Of a stretch of DNA of 44,982 nt, positions 9,006 through 16,371 are shown piece after piece. Every line of letters starts with the position of its first letter. Position 1 is the first letter of the stretch. Origin of the DNA: Methanolacinia paynteri (lineage in GTDB: Archaea; Halobacteriota; Methanomicrobia; Methanomicrobiales; Methanomicrobiaceae); assembly GCF_000784355.1 (NCBI RefSeq), contig NZ_KN360942.1, positions 1 to 44,982 on the forward strand, given 5' to 3'. The notes below the pieces were generated by a model that worked only from the letters and a program-made list of their open reading frames with translations, was not told where the DNA came from and ran no database searches. A program made the position numbers and the translations under genes.

Positions 9006-9282
9006 GGCAACCCCTCGCCGCGAGCCGCAAAGCAGACTCGCGGATCGGCCCCGACCTCGGGGCCTCTCAATGGCGATAAGCCGCCCACGGGATAGACGAG
9101 TATCCCTGGGCGGCGAGACGCGGTAAACTCATGGCGTTGTACAGAAGGGGATATGCCAAAAAAATTCAACAGCTTAGGGGACCCTTGCCGGTCCCCTGAG
9201 CGTGCCGTTGGAGGGCTATCTTAGGGCAAGGCCCCTAGGTAGGGGCCGTCCGGCGCGCCTGGCCGCCGGTGCCGGGGTTGCC
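9006..9282 (+). repeat. Structured repeat A, full copy (MITE-like or structured RNA)
   Basis: The 536-base stretch 8916-9451 has no credible gene but holds this GC-rich element. It is bounded by the inverted repeat GGCAACCCC (9006-9014) and GGGGTTGCC (9274-9282). Inside are many perfect or near-perfect hairpins: CCGCGAG/CTCGCGG (9018-9024, 9037-9043), GGCCCCG/CGGGGCC (9047-9053, 9058-9064), a 13-bp stem with one bulge (9081-9094 with 9101-9113), and AGGGGACC/GGTCCCCT (9176-9183, 9190-9197). TTTTGGCA (9002-9009) pairs with TGCCAAAA (9154-9161). The right two thirds (from 9113) recur at 10247. No transposase is nearby. Confidence 0.75.
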
Positions 9283-9451
9283 TGAATAAGGTAAAGTAAG
9301 GTATGTAAGCAATACGGTAGAAGAAGCTCACAAAAATCTTCAGGAAGCCTTAGAACTCTTTTTTGAGACTGCATCGCCACAGGAGATCCAGTCCCGGTCT
9401 CTTTATGCTTATTAGAATGAAAAAAAGAGAAGTGCCTTAATCTGATACTCT

Positions 9452-10204
9452 TCACAACGGCTTTCTCATCACATTATATGTGTAGCCGTACTCGTCCGAG
9501 TATTTTTCAAATGTTTCAATCTCTTTTTTCAGCCCTTCGATAACCATGAGGGCGGTTTCATCGTCTTTGAATTTCTCCCTAAGGTTTCCTAAATTCTCTC
9601 TGACTTTACTATAGTAGCTCTCTTCCCAGACTCGTGAAGGAAGCCTGAAGGACCCGACAAGTTCAAGCCCGGCATTCCGGATGATCTCAAATCCCTTCTC
9701 GTCGATCATCAGGTTGGGATCGATCTCTGCGAAGAACTCCCGTGTCTCTGCCGACGGAGTTTCGGTGAACCAGAACAGATCGGATATCATCATGTATCCG
9801 CCCGGTTTCATGAATTTCTTCCAGTAATTGACGGCATTTCCAAAGCCAATAATGAATGAACATCCTTCGGCCCATATGATGTCGAAAGACTCCTCTTCAA
9901 AGGGAAGATCGTCCATTGATGCACGGACTGTTTTGACTCTCCCGGATAGACCTCCGGTTGCAATTTTTTCATCCACCGCATCGAGGAAAGGCTGGTATAG
10001 ATCCGTCGCCGTTATCCTGCATGACGGGCACAGGCGGGCAAGGGCCATAGTCTGCACGCCCTTCCCGCAGCCGACATCAAGGATTTCACCACCTCCTTCC
10101 GGGGGTTCTCCGATGATTGAAAATGCCTTTTCGGTGTGCTCGTCGTCTCCCGGTCCCTGCCTGGGAAACGATTCAAAAATCTTAAAAACTGGATTGTTTT
10201 CCAT
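9452..10204 (-). CDS. Class I SAM-dependent methyltransferase
   Basis: The 250-residue cytoplasmic protein shows the SAM-binding motif I EILDVGCGKGVQT (residues about 40-52), the acidic ITATDLY after strand 2, MDDLPFEEESFDIIWAEG (motifs II/III), and MKPGGYMMISDL (post-motif). The C-terminal about 70 residues are helical and charged and probably form the substrate lid. The substrate cannot be told from the sequence. It lies alone between two copies of repeat A in direct orientation, which suggests it may have moved as a unit or been caught between insertions. Confidence 0.85.
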   Translation of the reverse strand: MENNPVFKIFESFPRQGPGDDEHTEKAFSIIGEPPEGGGEILDVGCGKGVQTMALARLCPSCRITATDLYQPFLDAVDEKIATGGLSGRVKTVRASMDDLPFEEESFDIIWAEGCSFIIGFGNAVNYWKKFMKPGGYMMISDLFWFTETPSAETREFFAEIDPNLMIDEKGFEIIRNAGLELVGSFRLPSRVWEESYYSKVRENLGNLREKFKDDETALMVIEGLKKEIETFEKYSDEYGYTYNVMRKPL

Positions 10205-10246
10205 ATATCATTTTAATTTCAAGGTTGCTTTTAATTTGCGGTCGCT

Positions 10247-10422
10247 GCGAAACGCGGTAAATTCATGGCGTTTACGGAATGGGATATATTAAAAAACAAA
10301 TTCAACAGCTTAGGGGACCCTTGCCGGTCCCCTGAGCGTGCCATGAGATGGCTATCTTAAGGCAAGGCCCCTGGGCAGGGGCCGTCCGGCGGTCTGGCGC
10401 CGCCGGTGCCGGGGTTGCCTGA
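10247..10422 (+). repeat. Structured repeat A, left-truncated copy
   Basis: This copy matches 9113-9285 in the same orientation with clear identity over about 175 bases, including AGGGGACC/GGTCCCCT, GGCCCCT/AGGGGCC and the final GGGGTTGCC. It lacks the left third of the full copy. The CCGGCG hairpin is one base pair longer here than in the other copy, so the structure is kept although the loop bases changed. It lies in the gap between the methyltransferase start and the end of the FKBP gene. Confidence 0.75.
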
Positions 10423-10465
10423 TTCATTGAACTCTGTCCGGAAAAATAAACCTGAGAAGAAAATA

Positions 10466-11062
10466 TTATGCCCTTTTAATAACGGAATCAAGGATTATTG
10501 TAAACTGGAGATCTTTTCCTACGAGCGGCTTGTTCGTATCGACGGTTACCGAATCTTCCGTTACATTAGTAAAGACATATCTCATGTATTTTCCTTCCGG
10601 GAGCCTGTACTCGATCATCGGGCAGGAATAACCGGGGATAAAAGATATCGTGATATTCTCCTTGTCCATGCCGTTTACCAGATCTATTGCCTCGGTCAAC
10701 GGAATATTCTGTACCAGGCTCTCATTTTTCTCCCCGTATCCCTCGTCCGGGGTTAAAACGACTGTTTTCGTCTCCCCTGGAACCATTCCCTGGATCGCCT
10801 TGTCGAACCCGGGGATCATGGCCCCGCTCCCGAGTGTGAAATTCAGCGGCGTTCCATTATAATTCGATTCGAATACGCTCCCCCCGGGAAAAGAGAGGGA
10901 ATAATATACGCTGACCTGATCACCGGCTTTTGCAGGCGCTTTATTATCTATTTCATAGCTTCCCGCCAGCGTCGATCCTGACAGGAGGACAATTGACAGA
11001 ATAATAGCAATAATTACCAGTGAAAGGCGGGACAGTATCTTGAAGCAAACTCTTTTTTTCAT
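10466..11062 (-). CDS. Exported FKBP-type peptidyl-prolyl cis-trans isomerase
   Basis: The 198-residue product starts with a basic N-terminus and a hydrophobic segment (about 13-33), so it is exported or membrane-anchored. The FKBP core follows: GDQVSVYYSLSFPGGSVFES, LNFTLGSGAMIPGFDKAIQG, MVPGETKTVVLTPDEGYGE, all typical of the SlyD/long-type FKBP. After the core comes about 75 residues with an insert-in-flap-like region. Such isomerases speed proline isomerisation and chaperone exported proteins, which fits the many secreted proteins in this window. Promoter details are unclear. Confidence 0.88.
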   Translation of the reverse strand: MKKRVCFKILSRLSLVIIAIILSIVLLSGSTLAGSYEIDNKAPAKAGDQVSVYYSLSFPGGSVFESNYNGTPLNFTLGSGAMIPGFDKAIQGMVPGETKTVVLTPDEGYGEKNESLVQNIPLTEAIDLVNGMDKENITISFIPGYSCPMIEYRLPEGKYMRYVFTNVTEDSVTVDTNKPLVGKDLQFTIILDSVIKRA

Positions 11063-11227
11063 GTAATATCAAATTACGTAGGATATCATAACGATTTCTT
11101 TTTTTTTTGTTTGGAGAAAAGGAATAGGTTCACCAGGGGAATTAGCTAAAGTATAATTGCTGGTTGTTGCACTTCGATTTTGTAAGAATTTCTATAAATT
11201 ATTGATATATTATAGCGTGCTTCATAT

Positions 11228-12007
11228 TCAAGAAGAATCAGTTATTGATATATTGACAAAGGCTAGTCCTTCAGTTCTTGGAACTTTGGGTAAATTGGGA
11301 GCATCTGGGAAGATATCGTTGATGGTCAAAATTACTTCATGAGCGATTTGCCGAATAGCACAATATTCAATGGGTGTAGGAAACTTCTTTGACTTACCAT
11401 GAGCATCAATAGTTCCTATTGATCCTTTATCATGATATTTTGTCAAATCAGCATAAGCTTCTGTTAAACCCGTATCAACATGAGCTCCCCCATCTTTATT
11501 AGACATATCATACACTAAATTGAATCGACTGATTTTGTGCATTGCATTTTCATTATTAATTGCATCTTTTCCTATTGGTAAGAGATAATCAGAACGATAA
11601 ACAGTCATTACAGGCTCTTCCCACCAATCAGTAAAAGAAATTTTTTTAAAACTTTCTTTTTTTCCAAGTTTTGCTTGGAAATCTCCTCCAGAAGCCAGGG
11701 AAATTTGTAATAATCCAAGAGTGGGTAAAAGATTTTCAGGATCATATCCTTCCGATGAATCGTAAAATGATGAATTTTTCTTTCCCAAATGAGTGAATAG
11801 TGAAATTGACGATTTTGAATCATGCAGTAATAATCTAAGAATTGTAGCCATCTTTTTTGCTTCACATAAATATCCTTGATCAAAAAGTTTAGCTGAATTT
11901 ATTAAGCATTGTAGTTGTTCATTTAAATGAAATTCAAAATCTTTCTGGGTATTTTGATATCCTTTTTTTGCTCTTCCTCTCGCTCTTTGTTTTTCAGGAT
12001 CTACCAT
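11228..12007 (-). CDS. Uncharacterised protein with KDGGAHVD motif (AT-rich island)
   Basis: The 259-residue soluble protein has a basic N-terminus, then a helical stretch (EQLQCLINSAKLFDQGYLCE) continuing into MATILRLLLHDSKSSISL, and a C-terminal half with the strong string NKDGGAHVDTGLTEAYADL and RQIAHEVILTI. I recall similar LLHDS...KDGGAHVD...IAHE proteins as a widespread uncharacterised family, but give no accession. Conserved His and Asp residues hint at metal binding or catalysis (inference). Codon use is AT-rich, unlike the FKBP gene upstream, so it belongs to the island at 11100-14700. It reads in the same direction as the two genes at 12234 and 12758, but a 226-bp gap separates them. 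Confidence 0.7.
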   Translation of the reverse strand: MVDPEKQRARGRAKKGYQNTQKDFEFHLNEQLQCLINSAKLFDQGYLCEAKKMATILRLLLHDSKSSISLFTHLGKKNSSFYDSSEGYDPENLLPTLGLLQISLASGGDFQAKLGKKESFKKISFTDWWEEPVMTVYRSDYLLPIGKDAINNENAMHKISRFNLVYDMSNKDGGAHVDTGLTEAYADLTKYHDKGSIGTIDAHGKSKKFPTPIEYCAIRQIAHEVILTINDIFPDAPNLPKVPRTEGLAFVNISITDSS

Positions 12008-12233
12008 ATTTTATAATAAAATTGTGATCCTTTAAAAAATGTGGTAATATATATAATAGTCCTTTCATCTCCTCATATAGATTATCAGACCAAACTTAAC
12101 TTCAGGTTACAAGAAAGAGTTAGTGTATTTTTTTGTCTTCCCTATTAAACTCTTAATTAGACCAGAAAGATGATGTTAATTATCTGATCCAACATTTGCA
12201 TAGAGTCTTAAATCTCCAATATTTTGATTTAGG

Positions 12234-12755
12234 TTAGAGTTTATTATTTCCATCTGCACTTTCATGAAGTAATGCAAATAATCTCCTAAAAACCATTAGT
12301 AAAGTGACACAAAAATGAGCAAAGCCAAAATATATTATAAAAGAAAAAAACCTGTTTCCTATACTATCTTGAAAAGATGAGAAAATCATCATAATGACTA
12401 AAAGTATTAAAATAATTGAAGAAACCACCAATAAATAAACAGAGTGATCAAATAACTCACTTAATAGGTCTTTCCGGATTTTTTCTTTAATGCTGAGATC
12501 ATTTTTTTCATATTTGCCTGTTATTGAAAATAAAAGGAGAATGATATTTAATAAAAATCCCGTAAATATTGCAAAAGTGGTTATAAAAGCTGTAGCTATA
12601 GTTGTTGATAATAATTTATTGAAAAAAATACAAATTGCCGAAAATATAAACGGTATTAAAAAAAATAAAACTATAATCCAAAATAAATTAGAATTCTTTC
12701 TAACAGCTGTATAATGTTCATCAACAATTTCCTTTATACTAATTAATGGGATCAT
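12234..12755 (-). CDS. Four-helix integral membrane protein (AT-rich island)
   Basis: The 173-residue product has four clear transmembrane segments: about residues 24-45 (NLFWIIVLFFLIPFIFSAIC), 50-80, 99-124 and 132-156, with a charged loop of about 20 residues between the second and third (KYEKNDLSIKEKIRKDLL). It begins 2 bp after the stop of the 327-residue gene, so the two are almost certainly co-transcribed and probably coupled. A small tetra-spanning protein next to a soluble partner is a common layout of two-gene membrane-effector modules, but no known family is recognised. Function unknown. Confidence 0.75.
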   Translation of the reverse strand: MIPLISIKEIVDEHYTAVRKNSNLFWIIVLFFLIPFIFSAICIFFNKLLSTTIATAFITTFAIFTGFLLNIILLLFSITGKYEKNDLSIKEKIRKDLLSELFDHSVYLLVVSSIILILLVIMMIFSSFQDSIGNRFFSFIIYFGFAHFCVTLLMVFRRLFALLHESADGNNKL

Positions 12756-12757
12756 AT

Positions 12758-13741
12758 CTAAGTCTCTATTTTCTCACCATGTTTTTCCTTTATATAATCC
12801 ATATAATCTTGTGATTTTTCCTTTAATTCAGAAATTACAGGATGCCCCTGTTCCAATCTTATACTATCCAAAACTAATGATTCGTAGCACCTTTTATTCC
12901 TTGGTTCAAGATTCAAAGTTACATTACTTCCCTTAATCTTTACAACTGTTTTTATTTCGTCATATTGTTCATCGAATAATTCAAAGTAATCAGATTCTGT
13001 ATTTTTTAAAATATCCACCAATTCTTCAGGCAATCTGATGCTCTTATTTCTATGACATCTAAATGTTCTTGCTTCAAAAATATCGGTTACACTTCCTTTA
13101 TGTATTTTTTCTGCTTTATCTTTTGGAACTACTTTTTTTATTAGAGAAACTTCTAAAATCCTTGAGTTTTCTAGTTCCTTAAAAAGATCCTTAGAAATCA
13201 TAGCATTTATATCAACTGTCAATTCAAGATCCTTAATGAACTCTTTCAGTGTCTTTTCAAAAGAAGTTTTAGCACTATGTATTCCAAAGGATTGAAAAAT
13301 AATATAGCCCTCTGCTTTTCCTTTTGGTAAATAAATATGAAAAAACATAGGATACTGTTCAGTATCCTTTTCAGTTCTGGCTCCTAAAATCCTTTCTTTT
13401 GTATCAATATTCACAAAGTCGGCAGAATAACCGAATTCACCATACCACAATCTTCCAAGAAAATATCTTTTCCCCTCATCTCGGAAAATTCTATTTTCGA
13501 AATTAAATCCTTTATTATCAGAAAATTCAATAGATTCATACTTCTTGATATAACTCTTTAAAATGTCAAAAAAATCAACTTCTAAAGATTTGGTCTCTGG
13601 GTTTTCTTTCTCTTTTAATCCTAAAGAATGGATTTTATCTTTAGGCATAGATTCTACAGGAATACTGTCTAAAAGATAATTATCTCTTGAATTTTGTTTT
13701 TTTACACGAATATAATAAGGAATAAGCTTTATTTGCGTCAT
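12758..13741 (-). CDS. Uncharacterised soluble protein paired with the membrane protein (AT-rich island)
   Basis: The product is 327 residues, charged, without signal peptide or membrane segment. Predicted regions are an N-terminal beta-rich part (IKLIPYYIRVKK), a central part with WYGEFGYSADFVN and YPMFFHIYLPKGKAEGYIIF, and a C-terminal part with FRCHRNKSIRLPEELVDIL and NVTLNLEPRNKRCYESLVLD. I recognise no domain. It is the first gene of a two-gene operon with the four-helix membrane protein 2 bp downstream. AT-rich codon use separates it from its chromosomal neighbours. One reading is sensor plus membrane effector; this is inference from layout only. Confidence 0.72.
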   Translation of the reverse strand: MTQIKLIPYYIRVKKQNSRDNYLLDSIPVESMPKDKIHSLGLKEKENPETKSLEVDFFDILKSYIKKYESIEFSDNKGFNFENRIFRDEGKRYFLGRLWYGEFGYSADFVNIDTKERILGARTEKDTEQYPMFFHIYLPKGKAEGYIIFQSFGIHSAKTSFEKTLKEFIKDLELTVDINAMISKDLFKELENSRILEVSLIKKVVPKDKAEKIHKGSVTDIFEARTFRCHRNKSIRLPEELVDILKNTESDYFELFDEQYDEIKTVVKIKGSNVTLNLEPRNKRCYESLVLDSIRLEQGHPVISELKEKSQDYMDYIKEKHGEKIET

Positions 13742-13906
13742 ATTAATAAGTGCATTCTGTTGAACAGCATTAAATAATTTCTCTTTCGCATTTCACTATC
13801 CAGACAACCTGTAGACAATTATAATAAAACCACAACTTTCAATCATCAATAATGATCATTATAGTAACGATAAAGAGTGAAAATTATTTAATAAATTTTC
13901 AGATCT

Positions 13907-13918
13907 TAAATATATAGA
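13907..13918 (+). promoter_or_regulatory. TATA box of the gene at 13940
   Basis: CTTAAATATATA lies about 27 bp before the ATG at 13940 and no ribosome site is seen, so the transcript is probably leaderless. The 198-bp gap 13742-13939 is shared with the divergent gene pair. It also holds the inverted repeat CTGTT-G-AACAG at 13757-13767, close to the divergent start. Confidence 0.45.
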
Positions 13919-13939
13919 ATTAAATTAAAATATCAAAGA

Positions 13940-14671
13940 ATGGAATGGGTTATTGAATTATCAGGTAATAATGATTATTTAAATATATTATCCGAAGTCG
14001 AGGATTTCGGAGATTTTATTATTTCTAAAAACGAGCAAACTTTTATTTTAAAATCAGATAAAATTAAAAAATCATCATCATATAATGAGATTAAAAAGTC
14101 GGTTGATGAGTTTTTAGAGATAATGAATGCTGCTTGTAAGATAAATACTATGAGCAATTCTAATAAGATTGTTGCAAATATTTGTTCTGATAATGAAAAT
14201 AAAAAGAAAAACCATTATATCGAAGAATCTTCTGAAGAAATCGCAATAAATGATTCTTTCGAAATAATTGTAACTCGTCTCAATGGAACCACAGATTACT
14301 ATAATTCATACAACCCTGCTATTGACTGGTTAAAATTAGGGATGAAAGATCCATTAATCAAACAAGCATTTGATCAAATTAATTATGACTTTGAGTCATG
14401 GGGAGCATTATATAAAATCCCCGAAATTATACAGGAATCTGTTGGAAATATTCCAAATAAAGGCTGGTGTTCAAAAAAGGATTTAGCGAGATTTAAACGA
14501 ACTGCTTGTAGTTTTGAGGCATTGGGCGTAGAATCAAGACATGCAAATAAAAGTGCTTATTCTCCTAAAAATCCAATGACAATTTCTGAAGCCAAATCAT
14601 TTATTATGATATTATTAGAGAATTGGAAAAATGAGAAATTAAAAGAATATAATATTGAACCATATCTTTAA
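13940..14671 (+). CDS. Uncharacterised protein with C-terminal SRH/NPMT module (AT-rich island)
   Basis: The 243-residue soluble protein is transcribed divergently from the two-gene unit at 12758. The first about 100 residues are AT-rich-codon, low-complexity and charged (many Asn, Lys, Ser). The last about 60 residues carry a recognisable conserved block: CSKKDLARFKRTACSFEALG, then VESRHA and NPMTISEAKSFIMILLENW. I recall this FKxTA...SRH...NPMT...EA block as the C-terminal end of many uncharacterised bacterial and archaeal proteins; no function is known to me. It ends the AT-rich island; the next gene (DUF1294) has normal codon use. Confidence 0.7.
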   Translation: MEWVIELSGNNDYLNILSEVEDFGDFIISKNEQTFILKSDKIKKSSSYNEIKKSVDEFLEIMNAACKINTMSNSNKIVANICSDNENKKKNHYIEESSEEIAINDSFEIIVTRLNGTTDYYNSYNPAIDWLKLGMKDPLIKQAFDQINYDFESWGALYKIPEIIQESVGNIPNKGWCSKKDLARFKRTACSFEALGVESRHANKSAYSPKNPMTISEAKSFIMILLENWKNEKLKEYNIEPYL

Positions 14672-14770
14672 AGAGTTAGTAAGAAATCATTTCCTATCCA
14701 TATACTCCAAAAAGCTCACCCACAAAAAAAAACCCAAACCCATATCCCTCCCCAATCCAAAAATATCCAA

Positions 14771-15052
14771 ATGCAAAACATCCTCATCCTTCTCGCAATC
14801 TACATCCTCCTCAATATCATCTCGCTCTTTGCCTTCGCCCTCGACAAAAGAAAGGCCGCGAAAGGAAAGTGGCGGACGCCTGAAAAGAAACTTCTGCTTC
14901 TCTCTTTCCTCGGGCCTTTCGGGGCGGCCTTCGGGATGAAGATGTTCCGGCACAAGACGATGAAGCTGAAGTTCAAGCTGGTCTATCTCTTCCTCGCCCT
15001 GCACATCGTCGCGATATGTGCCATTGTGATGTCCCTGGCGGATCTGATCTGA
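14771..15052 (+). CDS. DUF1294 family membrane protein
   Basis: The 93-residue protein has an N-terminal membrane helix (ILILLAIYILLNIISLFAFA), the family signature DKRKAAKGKWRTPEKKLLLLS continued by FLGPFGAAFGMKMFRHKT, and a C-terminal helix (LVYLFLALHIVAICAIVM). This matches the DUF1294 pattern of a basic, cytoplasmic W-R-TPE loop between helices. The role of the family is unknown. Its 3' end is part of a segmental duplication, and an internally deleted copy lies at 18237. Confidence 0.85.
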   Translation: MQNILILLAIYILLNIISLFAFALDKRKAAKGKWRTPEKKLLLLSFLGPFGAAFGMKMFRHKTMKLKFKLVYLFLALHIVAICAIVMSLADLI

Positions 15053-15386
15053 CTTTTTTATTCTCATTTTTTGGTTCTCTCATGACTGGACATTACTATT
15101 TTTTTCAGAATGATCGTATAGAAATCCTGCAAATTGTTAAGTAAAACTTAAATAGTGCGAAAATACGGCCAAATTGCCATTTTTCCAATCCACACAGAAG
15201 CCCCAGAATCCACGATCTCCTCTTCATTCGATATAATCATCGTCCGGAAAAAAGAGGGCATTCTCGTGCCTTTATATCGATGCTATTTGGGCTTTGATCG
15301 GCGTAAAAACGATGTATTGGCGTTCTTTGAAACGGCGTTTTAGAACCGGGTGAAAATGGAGAAAATAAGCCCTAATTGACGTTTTC
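14988..15386 (+). repeat. Segmental duplication C, copy 1
   Basis: This block, from the last codons of the DUF1294 gene through about 330 downstream bases, recurs in direct orientation at 18253-18646. The central part (15131-15285) is nearly identical in both copies. It contains the inverted repeat TTAAGT-aaa-ACTTAA (15137-15151). An ORF at 15155-15343 is kept open in both copies, but most base differences within it change the amino acid, so I treat it as noncoding. Confidence 0.8.
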
Positions 15387-15453
15387 CGGGTAGAGAGAAA
15401 CAAGAGCCGTCTTCGAAATGTTCAGGCTTTTAGTACTCTCATTAAGTGTAATC

Positions 15454-15558
15454 TCATGACCCGCTCGATCCTATGAAGCCCATAATCAGTACACAAGCTA
15501 TAGCAAAGATTACAAGGAATACAATTGCAGATATTGCAATTTTATAATAATTTACCAT
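15454..15558 (-). CDS. Small single-helix membrane protein (34 residues)
   Basis: Too short for usual gene lists. The ORF encodes MVNYYKIAISAIVFLVIFAI followed by ACVLIMGFIGSSGS: a short N-terminus, one transmembrane helix of about 24 residues and a small polar tail. GGAG lies just before the ATG. It starts 36 bp after the stop of the gene at 15595 on the same strand, so it may be the last gene of the metalloprotease cassette. No homologue is known to me. Confidence 0.4.
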   Translation of the reverse strand: MVNYYKIAISAIVFLVIFAIACVLIMGFIGSSGS

Positions 15559-15594
15559 CTCTCCAAAACCACTGTAAAAATATTCTCCGGCGGC

Positions 15595-16341
15595 TTAATT
15601 CCTTTTAATCCTGAAAAGTATCGCCAGTCCTATACTTATAATTATAATAAAATATGATAAAGGAGACTCTTTTTCTTCGGGCGTCATGATTATGTTGAAC
15701 TCCACATCGGTGCTCTCGAAGCTTTCCATACTTTTATACTTCTGATAACCTTCTTTTTCTGCCGTAATCATAAGTTCAGGACCGTAAACATCCTCAATCA
15801 GGTAGTTACCGTTAATATCCGTAACGTTGCTCGATCCCATATACACATCGAGATATTTGTAGAACGAAGAATTTATCTGAACCTGACAATTATCTACAGG
15901 TTCCCCGTTCGAATCCGTGACCTGTCCGTAGACTGTAAACTGCATCGAATATCGTGGATTTACCGGAGGCCCGATTATTATAGTGAATTCGGTAGTTTCA
16001 GATACTGAATTGCCTTTTTCGTCCCATGCCGTAACTACTATCGATCTTTCACCGCTGCTGTCGATTCTGATCTCTTCGTCGATTTCATTGAAAGGCTCCT
16101 CTACTTCGACGGTTTCCCATCCGCTGTCAAGGGTGACTCTCGTTATTTTATATGTCGAAGAGATGTTCGCAAGTACCCTGACCTGGTGGGGAACGACGTC
16201 GCTATGGAACTTAGAACCATTAGCCGGAGAGGCGATGATGATCGATATGGGATGATCTTCACTTGGGGAAGAAAACGCCGAAACCGGATGGTTTGCAAAG
16301 ATTAATAATAATATTACTAAAAAAAGAAGTTTTGATTTCAT
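15595..16341 (-). CDS. Exported Ig-like/carboxypeptidase-regulatory-domain protein with C-terminal anchor
   Basis: The ATG at 16341 is chosen because GAGGAG precedes it by seven bases; the frame extends upstream without such a site. The 248-residue product has a signal peptide (KSKLLFLVILLLIFANHPVS), an Ig-like domain of the PIxxxSPxxGSxF type (about 30-130), and a carboxypeptidase-regulatory-like domain (VYGQVTDSNGEPVDNCQVQI; about 145-215). The end is a Pro-preceded hydrophobic helix and basic tail (ESPLSYFIIIISIGLAILF), which resembles archaeal C-terminal sorting or anchor signals. It lies 30 bp after the metalloprotease gene, so both may act together at the cell surface. Confidence 0.75.
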   Translation of the reverse strand: MKSKLLFLVILLLIFANHPVSAFSSPSEDHPISIIIASPANGSKFHSDVVPHQVRVLANISSTYKITRVTLDSGWETVEVEEPFNEIDEEIRIDSSGERSIVVTAWDEKGNSVSETTEFTIIIGPPVNPRYSMQFTVYGQVTDSNGEPVDNCQVQINSSFYKYLDVYMGSSNVTDINGNYLIEDVYGPELMITAEKEGYQKYKSMESFESTDVEFNIIMTPEEKESPLSYFIIIISIGLAILFRIKRN

Positions 16342-16371
16342 TTTACTCTCCTCATATAATTGAACTCTCAT

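Noticed and set aside
9216..9455. Minus-strand ORF of 79 codons across the end of repeat A
   Set aside because: It mostly translates hairpin DNA of the repeat and is not kept in the second copy.
12234..13741. Kiwa anti-phage system (four-helix KwaA plus soluble KwaB)
   Set aside because: Topology and sizes are similar, but gene order is reversed and I could not see the sequence features I would expect of the KwaB family. Left as an unassigned pair.
15155..15343. Conserved ORF shared by both copies of duplication C (also 18418-18618)
   Set aside because: The two ORFs start alike, but most base differences between them change the amino acid (for example P/T, I/T, Y/D, D/N, R/H), so there is no sign of selection on protein. 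The frame is probably kept only because the duplication is recent.
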